Positions 8,868-18,034 of a stretch of 64,000 nucleotides of DNA are shown here, piece by piece. Every line of letters begins with the position of its first letter. Position 1 is the first letter of the stretch. The notes below the pieces were generated by a model. It did no database searches, was not told where the DNA came from, and worked only from the letters and a program-made list of their open reading frames with translations. Made by a program: the position numbers and the translations under genes. Origin of the DNA: Macrococcoides caseolyticum (GTDB taxonomy: Bacteria > Bacillota > Bacilli > Staphylococcales > Staphylococcaceae); the NCBI RefSeq assembly GCF_021366795.1, contig NZ_JAHCPS010000001.1:1-64000 (forward strand). The letters are read 5' to 3'.

Positions 8868-10080
8868 AATTCATTTTACTCCTCTTCGCTTCTATAAATA
8901 AATAAAATGGAATTATATATAATAAATATACAAACTTCTCACGATGTCTAATTCCAGTTCCATAATTTTCTGTTCCAATACCAAAGATTATTGATAGAAA
9001 CAAACAGAAGAAAATCATAATTAAAATTAAATTGTTATCTTTAATTTTTTTATAAAATATAACAGTAAGTATAATTGGTAATAAATAAAGAAGTTTCTCA
9101 ATATAAGCAATAATATCTGTAAAATTACTGATATCTGAAATAAAAGGTTTTGTCAATAAATAGAATGATTTTTTACTGATATATAATGGATATCCACTTA
9201 AATTAGCTGGTTTTTCAATTATATAGTCAGTTCTGCTCATCTCCAAATCATTATCTGATCTATTTAGCATTTGTAATTTAGTATCATCTGATTTAATCAA
9301 CATAAAGCTAAATATAATTAAAAGAGTTGTTGATAGAATAATTTTTATTGGTATTTTAATTTTGCTAAATATTAAAATATATATTGCGATAAAAAAGACC
9401 AATGTCAAGAGTCCAATATGGAATAAGCTAGCTAAGATCGCACTAACAAAACATATAATAATATTAATAATTTTTTTATTAATATGGTAACTAATTAATG
9501 AATAAATAAATACCAGTATTAATAAAATAATAAATATTTCCCTCATTGTTATAACTGTATATGATATATGAAATGGATTAAATGAGTATAAAGCAAGTAC
9601 AATGAAAGTTAATATTTCGTTTTTTAATAGTAAAAGACATATTTTATATAAAAACAAAATACTGAAAATATGAAGTAAAATATTTAAAGTACCCGGAATA
9701 TAGATATTATATCCAAAAAGATAATAATTAGCCGCTATTATTTGAGAATAAAAAGTACTATTTTGAAATACGTTCGGTTCATAACCATTTATCCATGCAT
9801 CATAATAGTTAAATGCGAGTTTTTCAAATCTCAAATCATCATTACCTGATGTTGGCAATGGGTGGAATTGTCTATGATAAATTAAAATTGCCCAATACAA
9901 AATCATATTAATTCCTACAAATATAACTAAATATATATTTTTATAATTAAAAACAAAAATCATTACACACATATACAACAATAAGTAAATTCCAATAAAC
10001 ATTATTTCTTTTATCATTAAAATTAATAAGAGAGATAAAAGTATTATGCCAAATACAGTCAAGTTTTTACGATTTATCAA
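8857..10080 (-). CDS. wzy: Wzy-type O-antigen/capsule polymerase
   Basis: This 407-residue protein has about ten hydrophobic segments and a larger polar loop at ~270-310, the pattern of Wzy polymerases. Sequence between members is poorly conserved, so the assignment rests on topology and context: it is the only polytopic non-flippase in an operon with a flippase and CapA/CapB. Wzy joins lipid-linked repeat units on the outer face of the membrane. It overlaps wzx by 14 bp and the acetyltransferase by 11 bp. The base composition is even richer in A+T than the neighbouring enzyme genes, as is common for transferred wzx/wzy genes. Confidence 0.8.
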   Translation of the reverse strand: MINRKNLTVFGIILLSLLLILMIKEIMFIGIYLLLYMCVMIFVFNYKNIYLVIFVGINMILYWAILIYHRQFHPLPTSGNDDLRFEKLAFNYYDAWINGYEPNVFQNSTFYSQIIAANYYLFGYNIYIPGTLNILLHIFSILFLYKICLLLLKNEILTFIVLALYSFNPFHISYTVITMREIFIILLILVFIYSLISYHINKKIINIIICFVSAILASLFHIGLLTLVFFIAIYILIFSKIKIPIKIILSTTLLIIFSFMLIKSDDTKLQMLNRSDNDLEMSRTDYIIEKPANLSGYPLYISKKSFYLLTKPFISDISNFTDIIAYIEKLLYLLPIILTVIFYKKIKDNNLILIMIFFCLFLSIIFGIGTENYGTGIRHREKFVYLLYIIPFYLFIEAKRSKMNYEK

Positions 10081-11269
10081 CTTTTAATCCCCTCCTTATT
10101 AACCAGATTGCAACTATTGTTTTTGTAAATGAAACACTTAGTCCAAAAACTAAGAAAGATATCATTGCATTAGTCAAAGCATTTATATCATTAAATAATA
10201 TCAAACTTAGTGTTACCAAACTTACTACTACTATTTGACTTGCCAAATTTAACCGATAATTTTTATAAGAGTATATAAACATATCCATTAGTATACTTTG
10301 AAAGATAAAAAAAGATCCTAAAATTGCAATAATTATTTCGAATTTATAATTCATAAATTCTGTTGTAAATATTATTGGAACCCAATATTCGTATAAAAAG
10401 ATAGAAATAAGCAATGATATAATAGAAATGATTATTAAATATAAATTTATTTTTTTAAAATAATTAATGAGTATCTTTTGATTACATATATTATCGACAA
10501 TTCTCGGAAGTAAAAATGAATATATTGATTGAAATAATATTTTCCCTGCAGAATATAGAACAATAATCGAAGAGAAAATACCTATATATTCAGTGAGGCC
10601 TTGATATTCTAAATAATATTTTGGGATATTGGTATTTAATGACGAAATTAGTAATGCAAATGATAATAACAAACCTGTTTTTAATAAATCTTTATTAAAT
10701 CTAATTTTAAAACCAGTACCTAATTTTTTATCATAATAAATCAATTGCAATAAAAAAAGTAAATTTACTAATATGAAGATAATATTTAAATTTTTAACTA
10801 CAAAACTGCCAATGATAAAAGAAAAACATATAACAATAGATTGTAATATCTTAATTTTACCAATAATTTCTTGCTGTTTGTTTTCAATATAAAAAGCAAA
10901 TATCATATCAAATTGATTTTCTAATAGTTTATGAAAACCAACTAATAATAATAGATATAAGGAATTTATATCTTTGCCAATTGAATAAATTATACTTATG
11001 TAAACTATAGCTAATATGATTGAATAAAAATTTCTATTATATGAGTAAACATTGTATTCATACCTTTTATCTGTTACATAAAGAGTATTTAATCCTAAAG
11101 AAAAGAATAGTATAAGTGGCGAAATTATCGCAACACCTAGACTATATATTCCCGCATCATAGTTTCCAAAGATTTTAAGGATACCGAGTAATATTATCCA
11201 TTGAGAAATACCATAGAAGATATTACCGCTAACATACATAATAAATTTCTTCTTACTATTCAATTCCAA
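10067..11269 (-). CDS. wzx: Wzx-type polysaccharide flippase
   Basis: A 400-residue membrane protein with about twelve hydrophobic segments and the N-terminal pattern NIFYGISQWIILLGILKIFG, as in MATE/MOP-superfamily Wzx flippases. It should turn the undecaprenyl-diphosphate-linked repeat unit from the inner to the outer leaflet for Wzy. It is spaced 4 bp from capD and overlaps wzy by 14 bp, so all three are one transcription unit. Family is supported by topology, length and position; sequence alone would be weaker. Confidence 0.85.
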   Translation of the reverse strand: MELNSKKKFIMYVSGNIFYGISQWIILLGILKIFGNYDAGIYSLGVAIISPLILFFSLGLNTLYVTDKRYEYNVYSYNRNFYSIILAIVYISIIYSIGKDINSLYLLLLVGFHKLLENQFDMIFAFYIENKQQEIIGKIKILQSIVICFSFIIGSFVVKNLNIIFILVNLLFLLQLIYYDKKLGTGFKIRFNKDLLKTGLLLSFALLISSLNTNIPKYYLEYQGLTEYIGIFSSIIVLYSAGKILFQSIYSFLLPRIVDNICNQKILINYFKKINLYLIIISIISLLISIFLYEYWVPIIFTTEFMNYKFEIIIAILGSFFIFQSILMDMFIYSYKNYRLNLASQIVVVSLVTLSLILFNDINALTNAMISFLVFGLSVSFTKTIVAIWLIRRGLKVDKS

Positions 11270-11273
11270 TCAA

Positions 11274-13073
11274 CTACTTTTTAATAAATTTCAATAAATC
11301 TTCTTTAAGATTAATTGATTCCAATAGCTTCGGTATAGCTTCATTTATTTGAGTTAAATCGACATTTCCTGCTTTTCCAATATATATTTTTGGATATATT
11401 TGTTCAGGATGTATTTCATCTTCATTCAGTAATTCTTCATATAATTTCTCTCCTGGCCTAATTCCTGAAAATTCAATTTTAATATCCTCTATAGAAAAAC
11501 CACTTAATTTAATCATATTTTGTGCTAAGTCTAATATCTTAACGGGTTCTCCCATATCTAAAACGAAAATTTCTCCACCATTTGCTAATGCTCCTGCCTG
11601 AATAACAAGTCTAGAAGCTTCAGGAATAGTCATGAAATATCTTGTCATTTCAGGGTGTGTCACGGTTATAGGCCCACCGGCTTCTATCTGCTTTTTAAAT
11701 TTTGGTATAACAGATCCTCTAGATCCTAAAACATTTCCAAATCTAACTGCAACAAATCTTGTAGTCGTGCTATTAGCATCTAAGGCTTGAATAACCATTT
11801 CTGCCATTCTTTTTGATGCACCCATCACGTTAGGTGGATTTACTGCTTTATCTGTAGAAATTAAGACAAATCTTTTAACATTAGCATTTAAAGATGCTTC
11901 TGCGGTATTTTTTGTACCTATAACGTTATTCTTTATTGCTTCAGTTGGATTATATTCCATTAAAGGGACATGTTTATGTGCTGCAGCATGGTAAACAATA
12001 TCTGGTTTATGTTTAGAAATTTGTTCAAAAATTCGTTCTCTATCTTGTACATCTGCAATTATCGGAATTATTTCAACGCTTCCAAGTAATTTATTATTCA
12101 TTTCTTCATTTATTAAATATATAGAATTTTCTCCATGCCCAAGTAATATCAATTTTCTAGGTTTATATTTTGCTACCTGTCTACATATTTCCGATCCAAT
12201 TGATCCACCTGCTCCAGTAACTAATATAACTTTACCTTCAATTTGTTCCGATATACCAGCGTCATCTAATTGGATAGGATCACGGCCTAATAAATCTTCA
12301 ACATCCACTTTTTTTAACTGTGATACTTCTAATTTACCTGCCATGATATCATCAATATTTGGCATTATTAAAACTTCTGTACCTGTTTCAATTGCCGATT
12401 TATGAATTTCTTTTAATTTTTTGGTTTCTAAACTCGGAATTGCAATAACTATTTTTTTTATATCATATTTATTGACTAAGTTATTAATATCTTTTGTAGT
12501 TCCTCTTACTCTAATACCTTCTGTTAACTCAATATTCTTTTTATTCATATCATCATCAACAGCTACTACCGGTTTCATACCCATTGTAGGTGTGGAAAGC
12601 ATTTGATGAATCAATAAATTTCCTCCCTTGCCAGCACCTACTATCAATGTTGGTGTTAAATCATAATTATTTTTTAAGATTTGTCCTCTAAGTAATCTCC
12701 AACTAATTCTTGAACCGCCAATGAAAATTAAATGCATCATCCAAGTAACAAATATTAATCTTAAAAATACTTGTCCGTTTATGATAAAAGCTAAGATTGC
12801 TGTTAATATAATACTTGCAGTAACTCCTTTAACTATTGCCAATAACTCTCTAACACTTGCATATTCCCACGCTCTATGATAGAGGTTAAAAATATATGCA
12901 AATAGATGGTGACTCAAAAGTAGTATTATAGAATATATGCTAATAGATAAAAGCTGACTTGATGGGAAAAACGGAATGAGAAGAGAATAACAAAAAAATA
13001 CAGAAAAAGTCACAATTAAAGAATCTAATAAAATTAGCATTAATGTTCTTGATTTAGCAGACATACAATACAT
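11274..13073 (-). CDS. capD: CapD/PglF-type membrane UDP-GlcNAc 4,6-dehydratase
   Basis: A long-form (599-residue) nucleoside-diphosphate-sugar dehydratase. Residues ~10-125 carry four membrane helices. A CoA-binding-like Rossmann domain follows (TLIVGAGKGGN at ~141-151), and then the catalytic SDR domain with VTGAGGSIGSEI and the dehydratase-type Met-X3-Lys in NVMGASKRMAEM near residue 416. It converts UDP-GlcNAc to the 4-keto-6-deoxy sugar, the first step to UDP-diNAcBac (PglF) or to FucNAc precursors (CapD). The PglE/PglD/PglC-like genes downstream favour the bacillosamine route. AAAGGA precedes the ATG. Confidence 0.92.
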   Translation of the reverse strand: MYCMSAKSRTLMLILLDSLIVTFSVFFCYSLLIPFFPSSQLLSISIYSIILLLSHHLFAYIFNLYHRAWEYASVRELLAIVKGVTASIILTAILAFIINGQVFLRLIFVTWMMHLIFIGGSRISWRLLRGQILKNNYDLTPTLIVGAGKGGNLLIHQMLSTPTMGMKPVVAVDDDMNKKNIELTEGIRVRGTTKDINNLVNKYDIKKIVIAIPSLETKKLKEIHKSAIETGTEVLIMPNIDDIMAGKLEVSQLKKVDVEDLLGRDPIQLDDAGISEQIEGKVILVTGAGGSIGSEICRQVAKYKPRKLILLGHGENSIYLINEEMNNKLLGSVEIIPIIADVQDRERIFEQISKHKPDIVYHAAAHKHVPLMEYNPTEAIKNNVIGTKNTAEASLNANVKRFVLISTDKAVNPPNVMGASKRMAEMVIQALDANSTTTRFVAVRFGNVLGSRGSVIPKFKKQIEAGGPITVTHPEMTRYFMTIPEASRLVIQAGALANGGEIFVLDMGEPVKILDLAQNMIKLSGFSIEDIKIEFSGIRPGEKLYEELLNEDEIHPEQIYPKIYIGKAGNVDLTQINEAIPKLLESINLKEDLLKFIKK

Positions 13074-13085
13074 TACTTCCTTTCT

Positions 13086-13793
13086 CTATTTCCCATAATA
13101 TTCATAATAATAATAATCATCATTAGAATTTTTTTCTACATTATTCAAAACAATTCCTAATATGTTAGCATCTGATTTTAATAATACTTCTTTAGCTTTT
13201 ATCAGATGGTGTTTATTATTAGTTTCTACGTTTGTAACTAGAATCGTACCATCTACTAGTGTAGACATAACTACTGCATCTGTTACAGCAAGTACCGGTG
13301 GGGTATCAATTATTATTATGTCAAAAATCCCTCTGATTTTAGTCAATATCTCTTTAAATCTATTTGAAGAAAGTAATTCACTCGGATTTGGAGGTATAGG
13401 ACCAGATGTCATTATTGATAAATTTTCAATTTGTGTTGTTTGAATTGCTTGTTCTAGAGTTATTTGATCTGTAATTAAATTTGATAAACCTGACACATTC
13501 TTTGTCTCAAAAGTATATTGAACTGTTGGTTTTCTTAAATCTCCATCTATTAAGATTACTCTTTTTCCAGCTTGAGCGTATGCAACAGCTAGATTTGCTG
13601 CAGTAGTAGATTTACCTGCTGATGGTGCAGCAGATGTAACTACAATTTTATTTATCTCGTTATCTACACCAGAAAACATTAAATTAGAACGAATCATTCT
13701 ATATTGTTCACTTGTTGTAGATTTTGGATATAAATGAGTTATTAATTTTCTTTCTTTTGATAATTGTTTATCTTTTTTTTTCCTTCTAAACAT
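13086..13793 (-). CDS. capB: CapB/Wze-type tyrosine kinase of capsule synthesis
   Basis: A cytoplasmic BY-kinase of 235 residues. It has Walker A in APSAGKSTTAANLA, Walker A' in VILIDGDLRKP and Walker B in IIIIDTPP. The C-terminus ends in a tyrosine cluster (DDYYYYEYYGK) that is the autophosphorylation site in this family. It works with the membrane activator CapA to control polymer length and export. It follows capA by 16 bp and precedes capD by 12 bp. No CapC/CpsB-type phosphatase gene, which usually comes next, is present in the operon. Confidence 0.95.
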   Translation of the reverse strand: MFRRKKKDKQLSKERKLITHLYPKSTTSEQYRMIRSNLMFSGVDNEINKIVVTSAAPSAGKSTTAANLAVAYAQAGKRVILIDGDLRKPTVQYTFETKNVSGLSNLITDQITLEQAIQTTQIENLSIMTSGPIPPNPSELLSSNRFKEILTKIRGIFDIIIIDTPPVLAVTDAVVMSTLVDGTILVTNVETNNKHHLIKAKEVLLKSDANILGIVLNNVEKNSNDDYYYYEYYGK

Positions 13794-13809
13794 TTTTACA
13801 CCATTCCCT

Positions 13810-14487
13810 TTATTTTAATGTCTTTTCATCAAAGTACGGTATTGTACCAATTACTGGTATACCAAGAGCTTCTTGAACGTCTTCTTCAGTTTTAACTCTC
13901 TTATCAAATAAAACTTTTAATATAATAATTGAGAGTGAAATCAATATACCTAAAATAGAACCAATAATTATATTAATCAATGGTTTTGGTTTTACAGGAG
14001 ATGGTTTTAAATCTTCATCTGCTTTTGTAAGTACAGTAACATTATCTGTTTTCATAATCTTACCTACTTCTTTTGAAAACACTTTTGCTGTTTCATTTAC
14101 TATTTCTGCCGCATCTTTATAATTTCTTTCTTGTGCATTAATTGTTATTACTTTTGATTGTGTTGAATTATTAACAGTTATTTTTGAAGCTAAATCATTT
14201 TTTATTTTTAATTTTGCTGCAACTTTGTCCAAAATCACTGGTGACTTAATTATTTCGTTGTATGTATTTATTAATTGCAAATCTGTTTGATTTGCCTGTA
14301 ATTCAAATTGAGAATTTTCACCTTGGGAATTGACTAGAATTTGTGTTGATGCGGAATATGTAGGTTTTATTAAAAAGAAACTTATTCCAGCTGCTAATAA
14401 AGCACCTAATATAGTAAATCCAATGATAAATCTCCAATTCTTTTTAATTAAACCTACACTTTTTGATAAGTTCAATATTTCTTCCAT
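13810..14487 (-). CDS. capA: CapA/Wzd-type capsule polysaccharide co-polymerase and kinase activator
   Basis: A Wzz/CapA-family membrane protein of 225 residues. It has TM1 at ~19-40, an extracellular loop rich in Gln/Asn (SQGENSQFELQANQTD), TM2 at ~172-194 preceded by a proline-rich SPVKPKP segment, and a short cytoplasmic tail with ALGIPVIGTIPYFDE that contacts and activates the CapB kinase. It is the first gene of the capsule operon. The ATG at 14487 has a strong TTCCTCCT complement (AGGAGGAA on the minus strand) at 14491-14498. Confidence 0.93.
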   Translation of the reverse strand: MEEILNLSKSVGLIKKNWRFIIGFTILGALLAAGISFFLIKPTYSASTQILVNSQGENSQFELQANQTDLQLINTYNEIIKSPVILDKVAAKLKIKNDLASKITVNNSTQSKVITINAQERNYKDAAEIVNETAKVFSKEVGKIMKTDNVTVLTKADEDLKPSPVKPKPLINIIIGSILGILISLSIIILKVLFDKRVKTEEDVQEALGIPVIGTIPYFDEKTLK

Positions 14488-14515
14488 AACTTCCTCCTAG
14501 AACGTAATATTTAAT

Positions 14516-14534
14516 TAGATTATTTTTTAATCTA
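14516..14534 (-). promoter_or_regulatory. Small inverted repeat in the capsule operon leader
   Basis: TAGATTA (14516-14522) and TAATCTA (14528-14534) are separated by five thymines and lie between the capA ribosome binding site and the -10 element. It overlaps the expected transcription start region, so it could be a repressor site or a leader hairpin. No regulator can be named. Confidence 0.35.
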
Positions 14535-14543
14535 TATCTTACA

Positions 14544-14552
14544 ATTATATCA
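14544..14552 (-). promoter_or_regulatory. Extended -10 promoter of the capsule operon
   Basis: On the minus strand the sequence reads TGATATAAT, a consensus TATAAT with the TG extension one base upstream. No good -35 box lies 16-18 bp further up, which fits an extended -10 promoter. The expected leader is about 50 nt to the capA ATG. Confidence 0.6.
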
Positions 14553-14710
14553 TAAAATAATTTTACGAAATCCTTAAATTCCAAAATTATCTACATAATT
14601 AACTAGTTTTCCGAATATAATTGCTAACAATCATTCTACTTAAATAGCACCAAATAGTATATATTTGTAACAGTAATGTTCAAATTTTTACAAACCCTTT
14701 ACAATAGTTC

Positions 14711-14740
14711 ATAAGAAAAGCCCACACAATTGTGTGAGCT
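14711..14740 (-). terminator. Terminator of the UDP-ManNAc dehydrogenase gene
   Basis: On the minus strand GCTCACAC and GTGTGGGC pair around an AATT loop, followed by CTTTTCTT. It lies 12 bp past the dehydrogenase stop codon and isolates that gene from the capsule promoter downstream. Confidence 0.8.
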
Positions 14741-14750
14741 CAAAAAGCAA

Positions 14751-16004
14751 TTAGAACTTCTGAATATTACCATAGTTGAAGTACTTAACCGCTTCAAAAC
14801 TATTCGGTACTACATTCTTCGTATCAAAAATCACTTTATCTTTCATCGCTTTAAAATCTTCATCTTTCAATACTTTAAACTCAGAATGATCACTTAACAC
14901 TAACACAAGTGAACTTCCTTCAAGCGCTTTATCAATATCCTTTTCAACCCAATCTAATGCTACATGAGGGTCAAATGCTGATACTTCTAAGCCACTTTCA
15001 TTTTTAAGCATTTCATAGATATCGAACGCTGGTGATTCACGGATATCATCTACGTCACCTTTATATGTTAAACCAAATACTGTTACTTTATTACCACCTA
15101 ATTTAGATAGTATATTCTTCGTATGGCCAACGACATATTCAGGCATAGATACGTTAATATCACGCGCTAATTTAATTAATTTCGCTTCTTCTGGTGCTTC
15201 AGCGATAATAAAGTATGGATCAACTGCTAAACAGTGTCCACCTACGCCAGGTCCTGGTGTGTGTAAGTTAACACGTGGATGTTTATTCGCCATTTGAATA
15301 ACATCATGTACGTTAATGTCTAATCGGTTACAAATCTTCGCTAATTCATTCGCTAATGCAATGTTAACGTCACGATATGTATTCTCCATTAATTTAGACA
15401 TTTCAGCTGTTTTTGCTTGTGTTTCAATCATTTCACCTTGTACAAAAGTACCATATACTTTTTTACCTGCTTCAACACATGCTGGTGTAATGCCACCGAT
15501 AATACGGTTGTTATGAATTAATTCATGCATAATTTGTCCTGGTAATACACGTTCTGGACAGTGTACTAAATAGATATCTTCACCAATTACAAAGCCTTTT
15601 GATTCTAAGAAAGGTTTTACGAAGTCATCCATTGTACGTGGTGCAATTGTTGATTCAACAATTACTGTATCGCCTTTTTTAAGTAATGGTACGATACTTT
15701 CAACACCTGCCATAACGATTGAGTTATCACATGATTTGTGCTCGTCGTCATTGTTTGGCGTTGGTACAGCAATAATGTATACATCTGCTTCTTCAGGCTT
15801 AGTAGCCGCTCTGAATTTACCGCTCGCGATAACTTCATCTAGAGCTTCTTGTAAGCCAGGTTCTTCAATATGAATTTGTCCACCGTTTAATTTATCAACG
15901 GCTTCTTGTTTAATATCCACACCTAATACGTCTACGCCATGTTTTGCAAACATAATAGACGTTGGTAACCCAATGTAGCCTAATCCGATTGTTGTTAGTT
16001 TCAA
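14751..16004 (-). CDS. UDP-N-acetyl-D-mannosamine dehydrogenase (CapO/WecC type)
   Basis: It oxidises UDP-ManNAc to UDP-ManNAcA with two NAD+. It has TTIGLGYIGLPTS near the N-terminus, EST at ~119 and the catalytic cysteine in VGGHCLAVDPYF (Cys258 from this start). The segments HCPERVLPG and ENTYRDVNIALANE are typical of the WecC/CapO branch. The open frame reaches GTG at 16013, but AAGGA there is only 3 bp from the GTG, while AGGTG fits the TTG at 16004, giving a 417-residue protein starting MKLTTIG. It is a single-gene unit with its own terminator. Codon choice looks less AT-extreme than in the capsule operon. The product could feed the ABC-exported polymer upstream. A UDP-ManNAc 2-epimerase is not in this window. 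Confidence 0.9.
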   Translation of the reverse strand: MKLTTIGLGYIGLPTSIMFAKHGVDVLGVDIKQEAVDKLNGGQIHIEEPGLQEALDEVIASGKFRAATKPEEADVYIIAVPTPNNDDEHKSCDNSIVMAGVESIVPLLKKGDTVIVESTIAPRTMDDFVKPFLESKGFVIGEDIYLVHCPERVLPGQIMHELIHNNRIIGGITPACVEAGKKVYGTFVQGEMIETQAKTAEMSKLMENTYRDVNIALANELAKICNRLDINVHDVIQMANKHPRVNLHTPGPGVGGHCLAVDPYFIIAEAPEEAKLIKLARDINVSMPEYVVGHTKNILSKLGGNKVTVFGLTYKGDVDDIRESPAFDIYEMLKNESGLEVSAFDPHVALDWVEKDIDKALEGSSLVLVLSDHSEFKVLKDEDFKAMKDKVIFDTKNVVPNSFEAVKYFNYGNIQKF

Positions 16005-16026
16005 AATAAACACCTATCCTTTAAGT

Positions 16027-16039
16027 TACGCAATGCGTA
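16027..16039. promoter_or_regulatory. 13-bp palindrome upstream of the UDP-ManNAc dehydrogenase gene
   Basis: TACGCAATGCGTA is a perfect palindrome about 23-35 bp before the proposed start codon, inside the likely leader. It may be an operator. No known binding motif is recognised. Confidence 0.3.
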
Positions 16040-16236
16040 TTAATTTCGTATTATTAACACAAAGTTATTTAGTCCTAAGTTGCTTTATATTTGTAGTGTG
16101 TTAAAGATACTTTTCCAAGCTTATGTTACATCATTTTAGCTATAATTGCTATAATTATCTACTATCTCTTATTTTGTTTTGATTATCTGTAAATATTATG
16201 TCACATTTTTCTTATAAACTTTATAAATAATGGTAT

Positions 16237-18015
16237 TTATTTAACTAAATAAAGTGTGCCTGCTTTCACCCACGAAGCTGTTGTTGTTGCTTTTTGATAT
16301 TTTATCTCTATTGTATATGTCATATTTGCTTCGAGTAGATAACCTTTACTTAAATCTACGATATCAATTTCTTTTGTTTCTTTTTCATTATTAATGATTA
16401 CTTTGATATAATTTCTTCCTTTTTCATTTTTATATGCTGATTTAAGTTTCAAAGCTTTTGGGTGATTTATATTAAATGCATAGAGCATATCTGCTGTGTT
16501 TTCTAAATTGACAGCAGGAATAAGCAACATCGCTTCACGATTTAATTCCTGTTGAATATTAAATAGTTCGCTGATACCATAGGATTTATTTATATTTTGA
16601 TTACAATTTTGTTTTTCATAATCATATAGTGTACCGCTTCCATTATCTTCAAAGAAGTTTAATATTGGCCAATACGTATTGATTAAATCTTTATGGAATA
16701 AATGATTGTTTCTTATTTCGATTGGCAATTGTAGTAATAGGTTTAACGTTTGTCGATCATTTAAATAATTAAAGAAATCCATCACACGATCTGTTTCTTT
16801 AACAAGCTGGCTATGCCAATTGCCCATCCTTGAATCGATGTGAATAATGTCTAATAATTTAATAATATCTGTTTCTTCAATGGGTGTCTTTGTTCTGTTA
16901 AAATAAGCATCAGCTAATTTGACAACTTCTTCATAAGATTTACCGATTAATTGTTTATGTCCCAAGTGTTCATAAACATCCTTTATAGTCAACTGGTAAT
17001 TCAAGTATGCTAGTGGGTAATCAAATTTTGCATTAGAAAATATTACACTACGAAATTGTAATACATCTTCTAATTCTTTTTTATATTTTTCTTCAAATTT
17101 TTCTGCTATAGGATGGTTAAAAGTTGTCCCTGTAATTTCATACATGTTTTGTGAGTATTCAGGCGTTACATCCCCTACTTTAAACTCAATAAATTCATGG
17201 TTCAAGTTTATATTTTTCACTAGACGATTGACAATCATTTTATCATGTTTATAAATCTGTTTCGCTCTTGGTTCCTGAATACTATATATATCTTTCATAT
17301 AAGTGAAAGTATTGATTGGTCTTTTTATTTGTTTCGTTAGTGCGAGTGTGCATTTTGAATCAAGGCCACCTGTAATACCAACTAACAGTTTATTTTCAAT
17401 TGTGTTAAGTGCCTGGTTCAAATACTTAATGTTTTTCTTCATTTCTGATAGAATTTCTTGATAGTTGTATGATTTTAATGCGTCATTTGGAAATATTCTT
17501 ACTTTATCTTGCCCAATCGTTAATTTTACAGAAGGTACGAGTTTATATACATCTTCATATCTAGAATAATCTAGTGTATTGATTCTTTCATGGATTTTTC
17601 TTTTTGTATAAATATCGCCAATGAGTTTATCATGTGATGCCACAATCTTTAAATCACTCGTATAGTAGGGGGATCTAAATCCAGCTGCATCTGAAAATAC
17701 TTCGATATTATCATCTTTTACTTTAATAACAACAAATGAACCATTTAAATGATTAATGTAATGACTACTACTTGATAAATCTTCAGCGAGTATCCCTTTC
17801 ATGACTTCGTATGAATTTTGAATAGAAACCGTGTCATCAAATGCATATCCTAATATATGGACTGCATCCTCATGATATAGATAGGACTCATATTTTATAT
17901 CTTCTGATAAGTATAGATTATACGTATCTGTTAGATTTACTTTCACAGGCAAGTTTTCATTTATTATTGTATCTGGTGATATTAGAAAGGCTTTATACAT
18001 TAGATGTGATTTCAT
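16237..18015 (-). CDS. Asparagine-synthase-like ATP pyrophosphatase protein
   Basis: The 592-residue protein matches the general plan of asparagine synthetase B. The N-terminal ~170 residues resemble the class II glutaminase fold (HLNGSFVVIKVKDDNIEVFSD at ~89-109). A synthetase domain follows with the PPi-loop GITGGLDS at 213-220. The N-terminus begins MKSHLMYK and has no Cys2, so the glutaminase half is probably inactive and ammonia or another amine would be the nucleophile. Asparagine-synthase-like proteins in polysaccharide loci are thought to amidate uronic acids or related groups; here the UDP-ManNAcA dehydrogenase lies next to it. The true reaction is unknown. It follows the alpha/beta hydrolase gene by 19 bp and is co-transcribed with it. 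Confidence 0.8.
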   Translation of the reverse strand: MKSHLMYKAFLISPDTIINENLPVKVNLTDTYNLYLSEDIKYESYLYHEDAVHILGYAFDDTVSIQNSYEVMKGILAEDLSSSSHYINHLNGSFVVIKVKDDNIEVFSDAAGFRSPYYTSDLKIVASHDKLIGDIYTKRKIHERINTLDYSRYEDVYKLVPSVKLTIGQDKVRIFPNDALKSYNYQEILSEMKKNIKYLNQALNTIENKLLVGITGGLDSKCTLALTKQIKRPINTFTYMKDIYSIQEPRAKQIYKHDKMIVNRLVKNINLNHEFIEFKVGDVTPEYSQNMYEITGTTFNHPIAEKFEEKYKKELEDVLQFRSVIFSNAKFDYPLAYLNYQLTIKDVYEHLGHKQLIGKSYEEVVKLADAYFNRTKTPIEETDIIKLLDIIHIDSRMGNWHSQLVKETDRVMDFFNYLNDRQTLNLLLQLPIEIRNNHLFHKDLINTYWPILNFFEDNGSGTLYDYEKQNCNQNINKSYGISELFNIQQELNREAMLLIPAVNLENTADMLYAFNINHPKALKLKSAYKNEKGRNYIKVIINNEKETKEIDIVDLSKGYLLEANMTYTIEIKYQKATTTASWVKAGTLYLVK

Positions 18016-18034
18016 TTCAAAGTTGTCCCCCTAT

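Noticed and set aside
16014-16236. A small RNA or short gene in the 223-bp gap after the asparagine-synthase-like gene
   Set aside because: Only A+T-rich DNA and a 13-bp palindrome are seen; no terminator, frame with ribosome site or stable structure was found.
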